From positions 1-56,154 of the forward strand of contig QHTB01000142.1 of the NCBI GenBank assembly GCA_003220615.1: DNA of 56,154 nucleotides, in the 5' to 3' direction. This stretch comes from Candidatus Rokuibacteriota bacterium (GTDB taxonomy: Bacteria; Methylomirabilota; Methylomirabilia; Rokubacteriales; CSP1-6). Shown here piece after piece: positions 8,146-16,218 of this stretch. The first letter of the stretch is position 1, and each line of letters begins with the position of its first letter. Under the pieces are notes generated by a model, which saw only the letters and a program-made list of their open reading frames with translations, made no database searches and was not told the DNA's origin. Both the position numbers and the translations under genes were made by a program.

Positions 8146-8737
8146 AGAGGGACCTCCGTGCCCGTAGGTGTTGGTTGTGCATAGCAACCCGAGCGCAAAC
8201 CCCGAGCACGGCGGACAACAGGCAGAGGACGCGGCCCGAAATATACCCGACACCACTGCCCAGCCCCGCGATGGTGGAGCATTTCTCACGCCACGCACGG
8301 ATACGACAATGAAGTCGACTGCTTCAACAACGCATCCAAACGGCGCCCGGGCGCGATAGGAAGGTTTTTCGACCTGAACGCCCGGTGTTCTCACGTACCG
8401 CCGAATCAGGACGAGCGTTCCGATCGCGATCAGCACTGCCGCACAGATAGCCGGCAGAACGCGGGCGGCCTGGGCCGCCAGAACGCTGCTGAGGAACGGG
8501 CCTCATGAAGATTCCGCTGTCGGAACCAATCCGGTATCCCGTAGGCGATCAGGATGCGACCGAGGATCCGAGCCCGAATTCGCGATGGCCGCGGACAACG
8601 TGCTGCAGAACGCGTACAGCGACAGGAGCACAACCAGGCGGGAACGGCGCACGATCGTACTGGAAAACTTCAGGGCTGGGCCGCAGATCCGACTTCGATC
8701 CGCGGCCCAGCCCGGGGTACGGCTGAGTCCGACTAGC
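8146..8737. other. Spacer between the two cytochrome c peroxidase genes
   Basis: No convincing gene. Roughly 8146-8370 resembles the region upstream of the second copy (10295-10500): both share the ACCTCCGTGCCC start-proximal block and further scattered matches, so the leader was duplicated with the gene. 8673-8713 is the terminator of copy 2. The part between (8380-8660) holds only short frames on the minus strand, two of them hydrophobic, interrupted by stops. It may be the decayed remnant of a small membrane protein gene. Confidence 0.5.
8673..8713. terminator. Terminator downstream of cytochrome copy 2
   Basis: The arms GGGCTGGGCCGC (8673-8684) and GCGGCCCAGCCC (8702-8713) pair perfectly. 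Inner GATC arms (8686-8689 and 8697-8700) can extend the stem across a single A-C mismatch. The core is the same as in the terminator of copy 1 at 6403-6438. Confidence 0.75.
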
Positions 8738-10294
8738 TTACTGGCACGTGTGGCCGCCACCCGTTGCGGGCACCGACGGACCGTTCGGAACGACCAGTGA
8801 CGGATGATCGAACGGAGCCTCTTCCCGCTCGGTGCGGCAATCGGTCAGCGCGTTCATCAGGAAGTCGACGAGCGCGGCCTTATCGGACGAGCTCAGACCG
8901 AGGGGCTTGATGCGCTTGGCCATCTCGGGGTTCTGGACATCACCACCACGGTCGTAGAAATCCACCACGTCGGCCAGCGTCGCCTTGCCACCGTTGTGCA
9001 TATACGGAGCCGTCAGCTTCTCGTTGCGGAGCGCAGGCGTCTTGAAAGCGCCGCGGTCATTGCCGCTCACCGAGAACGAAACGCCGTTCGGGCCGAGGCC
9101 CGCGCGGCCGAGATCGTCGGCGGTCGGGGTCACACCGGTGTTGTGGAAGCCCTGGTCGCCACCGTCCTCGTTGACGAGGCCGTTCTGGGCGGCGAAGTTC
9201 ACCGACGCGTCGGTCAGCTCGGCGCCGGCGTGGCATTTGCTGCAGTGACCCTTACCACCGAAGATGCCCGCGCCCTTCTTCTGGCTGCTGGTCATCGTGC
9301 CCATGTCGAACGGCGTCTTGTCGGGGATCAAGGTCGACACGTAGGCCTGGATCGCCAAGCCCCAGTATCGCGAGAAGCCGGCCTGGGCGTTGGCGGCCGC
9401 CGCCGATCCGAAGGCGTCGCCGATGAGCTGCGTGTAGCTCTTCGACAGCCCGGGATTCGGCCAGTTGGTGATCCCGCCCAGCACGCTGTCCTGGGGATGG
9501 GCGAACTGGTGCCCCAGCGGCGTGCGCGCCAGCATCTTGGCGGCCAGGCTGTTCGGGCCATTGAACGTCCGGCCCTCGCACGACATCTCCGTGGGGTTGT
9601 TCGGCGGCCCGACGGCCTGAGAGGCGAGGGCGCTGTTCGTCGCCGTCTGGCCGATCCCGGGGCCGGCGTTGCCGGTGCGACCGAACGGATCGCTGCCGTT
9701 GAAGTTGTCGTTCGCGCGGCCATCCCAGAAGTTCTGCCGGTTGAAGACCGCGTTGACGACGGAGGGCGTATTACGACCCGTCACCCGCCGGTTGTGGAAG
9801 AAGGGCGCGGTCTCGTTCGGCGTGCAGTGGTCGGCCGCGTGGTTCGGATTGGCATCGATGCTGACGAAGATCGATCCGACGATGCCCTGAGAGCCGACCC
9901 GATCATCGTTCACGATGTTCGAGGGGCTGAAATTCTGCCCGGCCGCGGTCACGCCGCCGCTCGCGAAGATCCCATCGGGACCCGGGTTGAGCGTGTTGAA
10001 CGTCCGATTATCGGCGCCGGCATGGAAGTGACAGGTCGCACAGGCGATCTGCCCGTCACCGCCCGACTGCGAGTCCCAGAACAGGGCCTTACCGAGACGG
10101 ATCGCCGCCGCGTCGTTGATGATGCCAGTGCCCGTGCGTTGCGGAGCAGCGAGCGCCGCTCCGCCCCCATTCCCAGAGCCGCTGTCGGCCTGGGCGTCCA
10201 TCGACAGCGGCCCGAACGCAGTCGCCGTAAAGATCAAAGCGGCGCTCGCGAAGGGGTGCCGTCGAAACCACGACAGCTTATTGCCAGTGTGCAT
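8738..10294 (-). CDS. Di-heme cytochrome c peroxidase/MauG-like protein, copy 2
   Basis: Paralogue of the gene at 6469-8145, 518 aa. The N-termini are almost the same (TGNKLSWFR-HPFAS). Signal peptide to about residue 36. Heme motifs are CATCH at 85-89 and CSKCH at 351-355. It lacks several insertions present in copy 1 and so is 40 residues shorter. The C-terminal tails match (EEAPFDHPSLVVPNGP then GGHTCQ against GGHSCK). The start at 10294 has GGAGG upstream in a leader like that of copy 1. Both copies have their own terminator, so they are probably separate transcripts. The substrate or reductant is not evident; no electron-donor cytochrome gene is adjacent. Confidence 0.93.
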   Translation of the reverse strand: MHTGNKLSWFRRHPFASAALIFTATAFGPLSMDAQADSGSGNGGGAALAAPQRTGTGIINDAAAIRLGKALFWDSQSGGDGQIACATCHFHAGADNRTFNTLNPGPDGIFASGGVTAAGQNFSPSNIVNDDRVGSQGIVGSIFVSIDANPNHAADHCTPNETAPFFHNRRVTGRNTPSVVNAVFNRQNFWDGRANDNFNGSDPFGRTGNAGPGIGQTATNSALASQAVGPPNNPTEMSCEGRTFNGPNSLAAKMLARTPLGHQFAHPQDSVLGGITNWPNPGLSKSYTQLIGDAFGSAAAANAQAGFSRYWGLAIQAYVSTLIPDKTPFDMGTMTSSQKKGAGIFGGKGHCSKCHAGAELTDASVNFAAQNGLVNEDGGDQGFHNTGVTPTADDLGRAGLGPNGVSFSVSGNDRGAFKTPALRNEKLTAPYMHNGGKATLADVVDFYDRGGDVQNPEMAKRIKPLGLSSSDKAALVDFLMNALTDCRTEREEAPFDHPSLVVPNGPSVPATGGGHTCQ

Positions 10295-10554
10295 CGGAGA
10301 CCTCCGTGCCCTACGTGTGTGGCGGTTCACAGCAAACCCGAGCACGGTGCGAGAACTGGCAGAGGAAATGAGGCCCGAGACAACATTCGAAGCCTCCGCC
10401 ACGATGGGGCGATTTCCAGCATTCCGCGCGCCAGACGTGAAATCGCAATCGAGTCGATGGCTTCCGAGGCGGTTATGCGTTCGCGGACACGGAGCCGTAA
10501 GGTTCTTCGACAGAACGTGATCGTAGAGGAGCTCCGAGCGAATCGGCGGTCTTG

Positions 10555-11568
10555 CTAGCGGATCGAGCTGACGCGCGACGACGTTCGCAGGCGCGGCTCG
10601 CCGGCGAAGCCGCGGAGTTTGAAGGCTTTGCCCAGGCGATCGCGAGCGGCTTGCGGCAGCCAGACAGCGGCGGCGCGCAGGAGCAGCTCAGGATCGTGCA
10701 TGAGCCGGAAACCTCGCAGGTAGATCCCGATGGCCGTGGCGCACTGTCGGCGATCCTCGTAGTACCAGGCGAACTGCTTCACGCGCTCGCGCAGCCCTCG
10801 CCGCACGGCGGCCAGCGCCTGGGGGTCGCCGGCCAGGGCATCACGCTCGCGGGCGAGCAAGCCGAGCATCGCCGTCTCGCCACGCGGCTGGTCGACCCGG
10901 TGCAGCGAGTCGCGGGAGATTCTCAAGATCACGAGGGGCTCGTCGATGTAGCCGAAGCGCCCCCACTTGGCAAAGCGGAGCAGGAACTCCCAGTCTTCCG
11001 ACGACGACCACCGCTCGTCGAAACCGCCCGCGCACCGGAACGCGTCGAGGCGCATGGTGAGCGCGCTCGGCTTCACGAACACCTCCTGGAGGAGGTAGAG
11101 GTACATCTCACGCGAGGGCACGAGGATCCCCTCACCGCGGCAGACCTCCGTCAGCCGGCGAGAGAAGAGCGGCGACTCACGCATGAACGACGGCACGAAC
11201 ACGTCGCCGTCGTACTTCTCGAGATCGGTGAAGACGGCGTCGACCTCGGGGTGTTTCTCGAAGAAGGCCAGCTCGCACTCCAGCTTGTGCGGCTTCCACT
11301 CGTCGTCGGAGTCCAGGAACGAGACGAAGTGGCCGGTGGCGAGCTTCACCCCGGCGTTCCGCGTGGCCGACACACCAGCGTGCGAGCGTACGACGTACTG
11401 CAAGCGCGGATCCTCGATGGTCTTCAGACGATCCGCCGTATCGTCGGTCGACCCGTCGTCCACCACGAGGACGTCGAGATCGGCGTGGGTCTGAGCGAGC
11501 GCGCTCGTGACCGCGCGCATGACGACGTGTCCGCGGTTGTACGTGGGGATGACGACGGTGACGTGCAC
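10555..11568 (-). CDS. Family 2 glycosyltransferase (GT-A fold)
   Basis: Inverting glycosyltransferase of 337 aa that moves a sugar from a nucleotide donor to a surface glycan or lipid. The N-terminal strand VTVVIPTYNRGHVV is immediately followed by VLVVDDGSTDDT, and FLDSDDEW is the metal-binding DxD region. The ED in SSEDWEFLLRF is the probable catalytic-base region. There are no membrane helices. The GTG start at 11568 is chosen because the family begins two residues before the first strand; AAGGAG lies unusually close (2 nt) upstream. The neighbour upstream is a FemAB-like gene on the same strand, which suggests a small cell-envelope locus. The acceptor and sugar are unknown. Confidence 0.9.
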   Translation of the reverse strand: MHVTVVIPTYNRGHVVMRAVTSALAQTHADLDVLVVDDGSTDDTADRLKTIEDPRLQYVVRSHAGVSATRNAGVKLATGHFVSFLDSDDEWKPHKLECELAFFEKHPEVDAVFTDLEKYDGDVFVPSFMRESPLFSRRLTEVCRGEGILVPSREMYLYLLQEVFVKPSALTMRLDAFRCAGGFDERWSSSEDWEFLLRFAKWGRFGYIDEPLVILRISRDSLHRVDQPRGETAMLGLLARERDALAGDPQALAAVRRGLRERVKQFAWYYEDRRQCATAIGIYLRGFRLMHDPELLLRAAAVWLPQAARDRLGKAFKLRGFAGEPRLRTSSRVSSIR

Positions 11569-11666
11569 GTCTCCTTGTGTTGCACGACCGATACCACGCC
11601 GGGGAAGATGCAAAGGAGACCCCTCACCAGGTCGTCCGTTGCACGTCATTCGGGAAATTTCTTCCA

Positions 11667-12767
11667 TCAGGCGGCACGTCGGGAAAGCATGGCGCGCATG
11701 CCCGCTGGTAGACGGCTCAGGCCGCGCCACGCCCTGGGCAGGGCCTGACGCTCGAGCAGGCGGGCCAGACGGTAACGCGCGGGCTGGAACACGCAATCGT
11801 GATAGCCCACGTTCAGCACCAGACGGGCTCCCAGCTCCTCCTTGAACCGATAGATGCCGAAATTCGTTTCGGTGGGCCGTGGCGGCACGTGAGTTCCACT
11901 GCTGCCGAAGTCGATGTCCGTACAGCCGACCTCGCGGGCCCAGCGGATCCACGTCCAGTGGATCGCGTCGCCGACGGGCGCCGCCGGAGGTGACTCGACC
12001 GTCGCCGCGTACAGCGTGTGGGCGACGTTGCCGAAGCGCAGGCCCAGCAAGGCGGAAACGAGCGTTCCATGCACGCGACCCAACACGACGCAGAGCGAGT
12101 CGCTGGGCGCGAAGGCCGCGTGGAGCGCCTCGAAATGCCCCCAGTCGCGAACCGGGTAGCCCTGATGAGCGGCGTGAACGACCAGCATGGCGTGGAGCTC
12201 GCGTAGGGCCGACCGCTCGGTCGTCACCTCGGTGGTCACGCCCTTTTTCGCCGCGCTGGAGACGATGTGTTGCCTCCGCTTGGCAGCCATCCCGGCCAGG
12301 AGCTCGCGCTCGGTGCCGGTCACCGACAGGCGCATGACGTTGCGGGGCGTGTTCCAGACCGGCCAGAAGTCGTGGAGCTCCACGAAGCCGGCGCGGGCCA
12401 GACGCCGGACGACGTCCGTGCGCTCACCGGGCAAGCCGGGACTCACGCGGAGGAAGACGGCGCCCGTCATCTCGTAGACGGCGCCGGCGAGTGATGGGAG
12501 GGCCTCCCATCCGTGGCTGTCATCGGGATCGAGCATCGGCCCGCGAGGCGCATAGGCCACCACGCCGAGGCCGGGTAGCCACCGGGTCACGACGGCGAGC
12601 CCGGCGATGCCCTTGTCTCGATCGACCGCGGCCAGTCGTAGGGGGGTCCAGCCCTGGCGGCGGCGGATCTCGCCCCACTCGTAGCTCTGGCGCAGGTCCG
12701 CAATCGGCAAGGCGGTGACGAAAGCGTTCCAGACATCGCGGTCCTCGATGACGTGAATCTCAGCCAT
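11667..12767 (-). CDS. FemAB-like GNAT-fold aminoacyl/peptidoglycan-bridge transferase
   Basis: Double GNAT-fold protein of the FemABX group, 366 aa. Support comes from LRQSYEWGEIRRRQGW near the N-terminus, VVAYAPRGPMLDPDD, the central helix MAAKRRQHIVSSAAKKGV and the C-terminal DIDFGSSGTH followed by NFGIYRFKEELGA, a signature of FemAB-related proteins in Gram-negative exopolysaccharide and XrtA/PEP-CTERM loci. FemX-type enzymes attach amino acids from aminoacyl-tRNA to peptidoglycan precursors; members outside Firmicutes are mostly uncharacterised. The start at 12767 is preferred over 12785 because a TATGGT -10-like hexamer lies seven bases before it. It sits 98 bases upstream of the glycosyltransferase gene on the same strand. 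Confidence 0.87.
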   Translation of the reverse strand: MAEIHVIEDRDVWNAFVTALPIADLRQSYEWGEIRRRQGWTPLRLAAVDRDKGIAGLAVVTRWLPGLGVVAYAPRGPMLDPDDSHGWEALPSLAGAVYEMTGAVFLRVSPGLPGERTDVVRRLARAGFVELHDFWPVWNTPRNVMRLSVTGTERELLAGMAAKRRQHIVSSAAKKGVTTEVTTERSALRELHAMLVVHAAHQGYPVRDWGHFEALHAAFAPSDSLCVVLGRVHGTLVSALLGLRFGNVAHTLYAATVESPPAAPVGDAIHWTWIRWAREVGCTDIDFGSSGTHVPPRPTETNFGIYRFKEELGARLVLNVGYHDCVFQPARYRLARLLERQALPRAWRGLSRLPAGMRAMLSRRAA

Positions 12768-12774
12768 GGGCAAC

Positions 12775-12780
12775 ACCATA
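12775..12780 (-). promoter_or_regulatory. -10-like element for the FemAB-like gene
   Basis: TATGGT on the minus strand lies seven bases before the ATG at 12767, with no Shine-Dalgarno sequence. Confidence 0.35.
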
Positions 12781-12837
12781 ATCACGGTTCATGCCGAAGT
12801 TTGCGGTGTGCACCGATTTACCTAGCCCCTCCGGGCC

Positions 12838-14613
12838 ATGACCGCCCCTGCCGATAACCTCTCCGTCATGACCCCGAACCCCGCGCTGGCTCAGGGCCCC
12901 CCGGCCCACGACGACCATCCATTCGCCAGGGCCAAGCGTCACCAGCGACTCCTGATGCAGGAGCTCGGAGTTCGGGCGAGCGTCTCGATCGTAATCCTGG
13001 TATTCGCGGAGATCCTGACGGTCAGCCTCGGGATGGCCGTCAGCCCGATCATCCGACTGGCCGCCCTCACCAGCCTGCTGATGAACGTGCCCTGGTATCT
13101 CATCTTCCGAGCCGGACGCACGGGCCGCGTGTTCGCCTATTTCCGGATGCTGAGCGACATCGGCCTGCTGACGTTCGGTCTCTACGGCGCCGGCGGCCTG
13201 GGCGCGGCGCCGTATCTCGGCGTGTACACGCTCGTCTCGCTCTACGCCGGGTTCGTGTTCTCGAGCCTGGCCTGCGTCATCGCGACGGCAGCGGCGACGG
13301 TGGCCTACCTGACCGTCGTGATGATCCAGCACATCGGCTGGCTTCCTCCCGTGACGGGCGCGCGGCCGCCCGACTGGGGCGTGGCGGGCTTCAACCTGCT
13401 CCTCGTGAACACGGCCGGCGCCCTCACGGCCTTGCTGGCGGAAGCCTATCGGCGAAGCCGCCGGGAGCTGATCGCCGTGAACCAGGAGCTCGAGCGCGCC
13501 CATGGCCGCATCGTCGAGACCGAGCGGCTGCGCGCGATCGGCGAGCTGGCCTCCGGTGTCGCGCATCACCTGAACAACCTCCTGGCCGTCGTGCTCGGGC
13601 GCGTGCAGATCGCGCTCCGCCGCGCCGAAGACCAGGACGAGGTCACGCGTAACCTCGAGATCGCCGAGCGCGGCGTGCTCGACGCGGGCGAAGTCATTCG
13701 CCGCATGAGCGTGTTCAGCCGGGCTCAGGCCATGCCGGAATGGGTCCCGGTGAAGCTCAACGAGCTGGCCGAAGAAGTCATCGAGATGACGCGGCCACGC
13801 TGGCAGGCCGAAGCCCAGATCCGCGGGATCGAGATCGACGTGCGGCTGGAGCCCGGGGATGTCCCGCCCGCCGCTGGTGATCCCTCGCCGCTGCGCGAAG
13901 TCCTCATGAACCTCATCTTCAACGCGATCGAGGCGCTGCCCCACGGCGGAGAGGTCGCGATCACCACCTGGGCGGAAGACAAGGCGGTCTTCTGTTCCGT
14001 GGTGGACACCGGCACCGGCATGGCGCCCAGTATCCAGAAGCGCGCGATGGAGCCCTTCTTCACGACCAAGGGCTTCGCCAGCACGGGCCTCGGCCTGAGC
14101 GTGGCCTACGGCATCATCCGGCGCCACGGCGGCGAGCTCTCGATCGATAGCGTCGAGAACCGAGGCACCACGGTCACCTTCCGTCTCATCGCGGCCGACC
14201 CGGCGCAGCCGTCCGACACGACGCCACCGGCTGCGCTGAGCGAGAAGCTGCGCATCCTGCTCATCGACGACGACTCGCAGGTGCGCGCCGTGGTCGGCGA
14301 GCTGCTGACGATGAACGGCCACACCGTGATCACCGCCGGCGGTGGCCTCGAAGGCCTCGCCCGACTCGACGGCGACGACGTGATCGATCTCGTCCTGACC
14401 GATCTCGGCATGCCGGGCATGACCGGCTGGGACGTGGCGCGCGCGGCCAAGGCCCGGCGGCCCGAGATCCGCGTCGGCATCATCACCGGCTGGGGGGAGG
14501 AAGAGCGCTCGCGCTTCGAGGAGCAGGCCGTGGCCGACTTCGTGTTGCAGAAGCCGATCACGCGCGCGGTCCTCATGGCCGCCATCACCCAGTACACGAT
14601 GCCCCGCGCGTAG
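12838..14613 (+). CDS. Hybrid sensor histidine kinase/response regulator
   Basis: Membrane sensor kinase of 591 aa with a fused receiver. About five to six hydrophobic helices (residues 40-205) form the sensor, with short extracytoplasmic loops. A coiled coil (RRSRRELIAVNQELERAHG) leads to the dimerisation helix with ASGVAHHLNNLL, in which H243 is the likely phospho-acceptor. The ATPase has the N box LMNLIFNAIEAL, G1 DTGTGM, F box EPFFTTK and G2 TGLGLSVAYG. The receiver begins near residue 472 (RILLIDDDSQ) with acceptor D522 (LTDLGMPGMTG). There is no DNA-binding output, so the receiver probably modulates the kinase or relays to another protein. No cognate regulator is adjacent. Confidence 0.94.
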   Translation: MTAPADNLSVMTPNPALAQGPPAHDDHPFARAKRHQRLLMQELGVRASVSIVILVFAEILTVSLGMAVSPIIRLAALTSLLMNVPWYLIFRAGRTGRVFAYFRMLSDIGLLTFGLYGAGGLGAAPYLGVYTLVSLYAGFVFSSLACVIATAAATVAYLTVVMIQHIGWLPPVTGARPPDWGVAGFNLLLVNTAGALTALLAEAYRRSRRELIAVNQELERAHGRIVETERLRAIGELASGVAHHLNNLLAVVLGRVQIALRRAEDQDEVTRNLEIAERGVLDAGEVIRRMSVFSRAQAMPEWVPVKLNELAEEVIEMTRPRWQAEAQIRGIEIDVRLEPGDVPPAAGDPSPLREVLMNLIFNAIEALPHGGEVAITTWAEDKAVFCSVVDTGTGMAPSIQKRAMEPFFTTKGFASTGLGLSVAYGIIRRHGGELSIDSVENRGTTVTFRLIAADPAQPSDTTPPAALSEKLRILLIDDDSQVRAVVGELLTMNGHTVITAGGGLEGLARLDGDDVIDLVLTDLGMPGMTGWDVARAAKARRPEIRVGIITGWGEEERSRFEEQAVADFVLQKPITRAVLMAAITQYTMPRA

Positions 14614-14637
14614 TCTCGCCGCGCCGTCGCGGCCCCG

Positions 14638-14660
14638 TGCTAGCATGAGACGTCTCATGC
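14638..14660 (+). promoter_or_regulatory. Extended -10 with an 18-bp perfect palindrome at the AhpD-like gene start
   Basis: TGCTAGCAT (14638-14646) looks like an extended -10. It overlaps the perfect palindrome GCATGAGACGTCTCATGC (14643-14660). The palindrome would cover the transcription start and is shaped like a TetR-type operator. It contains the first two in-frame ATGs (14645 and 14657). Confidence 0.45.
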
Positions 14661-15199
14661 GGATGTCGCTCCTCGACGTCGATGACCTCGATCCCGAGCT
14701 CCGCGAGGGCCTCACCAGGTGGCTGGCCGAGGGCGGCGATCCCAACTTCTACCGGCTCTTCGGTCGTCTCCCCGAACGCCTCAAGCACTTCATTCGCTTC
14801 TATTCATCGCTGGTTCGCCGGGGCCTCGTCGAGCACCGCACGAAGGAGCTGGTCCGGCTGCGCCTGGCTCAGCTCAACCAGTGCCACTACTGAATGACGA
14901 CGCGCTACGCCTCGGGCAGGCGCGAGGGGATCACCGAGGAGCTGGTGAGCGCCCTCGCCGACTACGAGGCCGGGCCGTTCGCCGAGCGCGAGAAGACGGC
15001 GCTGCGCTATGCTGATCGGATGTACTTCGACCACCATACGGTGGACGACGCGCTCTTCGCCGAGGTGCGCGCCCGGTTCAGCGAGGACGAGACGCTGGAG
15101 CTGACGTGGGTGATCGCCGAGTTCATCGCCCTCGGCAAGGTGATCCACGTCCTCGGGCTCCCCTACGGGGCGGTCGAGCCCATCACCCCATCGCCCTGA
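14645..15199 (+). CDS. AhpD-like/carboxymuconolactone decarboxylase family protein, probable selenoprotein (UGA 14891-14893 = Sec83)
   Basis: Alkylhydroperoxidase-like helical-bundle protein, 184 aa when the UGA is read through. The first part holds the family helix ELVRLRLAQLNQCHY (68-82); the expected CxxC redox motif appears as C80-H-Y-U83, with UGA for the second cysteine. The frame continues with TRYASGRREGITEE, ALADYEAGPFAEREKTALRYADRM and the DHHTVDD segment through to IAEFIALGKVIHVLGL, the normal remainder of the family, and stops at 15199. A CxxU motif would make a reactive thiol-selenol pair for peroxide or disulfide reduction. Starts at 14645, 14657 and 14663 are possible; 14663 (MSLLDVDDLDPE) is plausible since the first two lie inside a palindrome. 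It precedes the dpp operon but has its own signals. Confidence 0.82.
14908..14922 (+). promoter_or_regulatory. SECIS-like hairpin of the AhpD-like gene
   Basis: CGCCT (14908-14912) pairs with AGGCG (14918-14922) around the loop CGGGC. The loop starts 19 nt after the UGA at 14891-14893 and has G at its second position. The stem is shorter than in the other two candidates, but the position is the same. Confidence 0.55.
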
Positions 15200-15211
15200 T
15201 CGGTTGGCCAA

Positions 15212-15247
15212 TTGACAAGCCGCACGGTTGACGGATAATCCGTCAAC
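15212..15247 (+). promoter_or_regulatory. Sigma70-type promoter with overlapping operator for the dpp-like operon
   Basis: TTGACA at 15212-15217, a 16-nt spacer and GATAAT at 15234-15239 make the best promoter match in the window. A perfect inverted repeat with 9-bp arms (GTTGACGGA at 15227-15235 and its complement at 15239-15247) covers the -10, so a bound repressor would block RNA polymerase. A second inverted repeat (GGCCGGC arms, 15270-15286) lies in the leader before the first start codon. Confidence 0.65.
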
Positions 15248-15300
15248 TTCCCCGGAGGGTCATGCACTAGGCCGGCCATGCCGGCCGACGAGGCTCTGGA

Positions 15301-16218
15301 ATGAAGCGATACATTTTCCGCCGACTCGGCTACGCGATCATCTCGCTCGTGCTCCTCTCGGCGACGATCTTCGTGTTCGTGCGACTGACCGGCGACCCCA
15401 CCGTTCTCCTGGTGGAGCCGGGTGCCAGCCGCGGCGACATCGAGGCGCTTCGCAAGGACCTCGGGCTCGACCAACCCCTCTGGGTCCAGTACGGGGCGTT
15501 CGTCAAGAACCTGGTGCACGGCGATTTCGGGAGCTCCTTCTACTACCGGACGCCCGTGCTCGAGCTCTACCTCTCGCGTCTGCCCCATTCACTGCTCCTC
15601 GCCACCACCGCGATGGTGTTCTCGCTCCTGATCGGCATCCCGAGCGGCGTGCTGGCGGCCGTCCGCGTCAACGGCTGGGGTGATGGAGCGGGCAAGGTGT
15701 TCGCCCTGCTGGGCCTCAGCATGCCGTCGTTCTGGGTCGGTCTGCTGATGATCCTGTTCTTCTCCGTGTACCTCGGCTGGCTGCCGTCGTCGGGCTCGGG
15801 CACGCCGCTGCACCTGGTCATGCCGGCGGTCGCGCTCGGCTGGTATTTCGCGGCCGCCCACATGCGCCTCACCCGCTCGTCGATGCTGGAGGTGCTGGGC
15901 TCGGAGTACGTGAAGCTGGCCCGGCTCAAGGGCCTGCCCGAGGCGCTGGTCATCGGCAAGCACGCGTTCAAGAACGCGCTCATCCCGGTGCTGACCCTGG
16001 CCGGCATCAACCTCGTCATCATGGTCAACGTGGCCGTCGTCGTGGAGACCGTGTTCGCCTGGCCGGGCATCGGCCGGCTCCTCTACGAAGGCATCGCATT
16101 CCGCGATTTCCCCGTCGTGCAGGCCACCGTCTTGCTGGGAGGCGTGATGATTATCGCCGTCAACCTCTTGGTCGATCTTCTCTACGCCGTGATCGACCCG
16201 CGGATCCGATTCCAATGA
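15301..16218 (+). CDS. ABC transporter permease, DppB/OppB type (system 1)
   Basis: Inner-membrane permease of 305 aa for peptide-, nickel- or glutathione-like substrates. The N-terminal helix YIFRRLGYAIISLVLLSATIF is followed by the DppB-type conserved segment FGSSFYYRTPVLE. Six predicted helices follow, and the cytoplasmic EAA-like loop (EYVKLARLKGLPEALVIGKHAFKNALIP) contacts the ATPases. VVETVFAWPGIGRLL is a DppB signature. It is the first gene of a five-gene operon; its stop overlaps the next ATG by 4 bases. No substrate-binding protein is encoded in this operon, so the receptor must come from elsewhere. Confidence 0.94.
   Translation: MKRYIFRRLGYAIISLVLLSATIFVFVRLTGDPTVLLVEPGASRGDIEALRKDLGLDQPLWVQYGAFVKNLVHGDFGSSFYYRTPVLELYLSRLPHSLLLATTAMVFSLLIGIPSGVLAAVRVNGWGDGAGKVFALLGLSMPSFWVGLLMILFFSVYLGWLPSSGSGTPLHLVMPAVALGWYFAAAHMRLTRSSMLEVLGSEYVKLARLKGLPEALVIGKHAFKNALIPVLTLAGINLVIMVNVAVVVETVFAWPGIGRLLYEGIAFRDFPVVQATVLLGGVMIIAVNLLVDLLYAVIDPRIRFQ

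Noticed and set aside
8380..8660. A hydrophobic minus-strand frame with an in-frame TGA at 8503-8505 followed by a GGCGGC/GCCGCC hairpin, superficially like another selenocysteine site.
   Set aside because: No conserved cysteine context, no recognisable family on either side, and the hairpin loop (CCAG) lacks an early G. It is more likely non-coding or decayed sequence.
6421..10558. Long plus-strand frames antisense to both cytochrome c peroxidase genes.
   Set aside because: The minus-strand genes have signal peptides, heme motifs and Shine-Dalgarno sites. The antisense frames resemble each other only because the genes are paralogues.
12760..14745. A long open frame antisense to the sensor kinase.
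   Set aside because: It is a shadow of the kinase gene, which has all its motifs. Long antisense frames are expected at this GC content; the translation is His/Asp/Arg-rich with no domain.
14894..15199. A separate small gene starting at the ATG just after the UGA of the AhpD-like protein.
   Set aside because: The two parts together make one complete family domain, with the UGA at the second CxxC cysteine, and there is no Shine-Dalgarno site before this ATG. Selenocysteine read-through explains it better.
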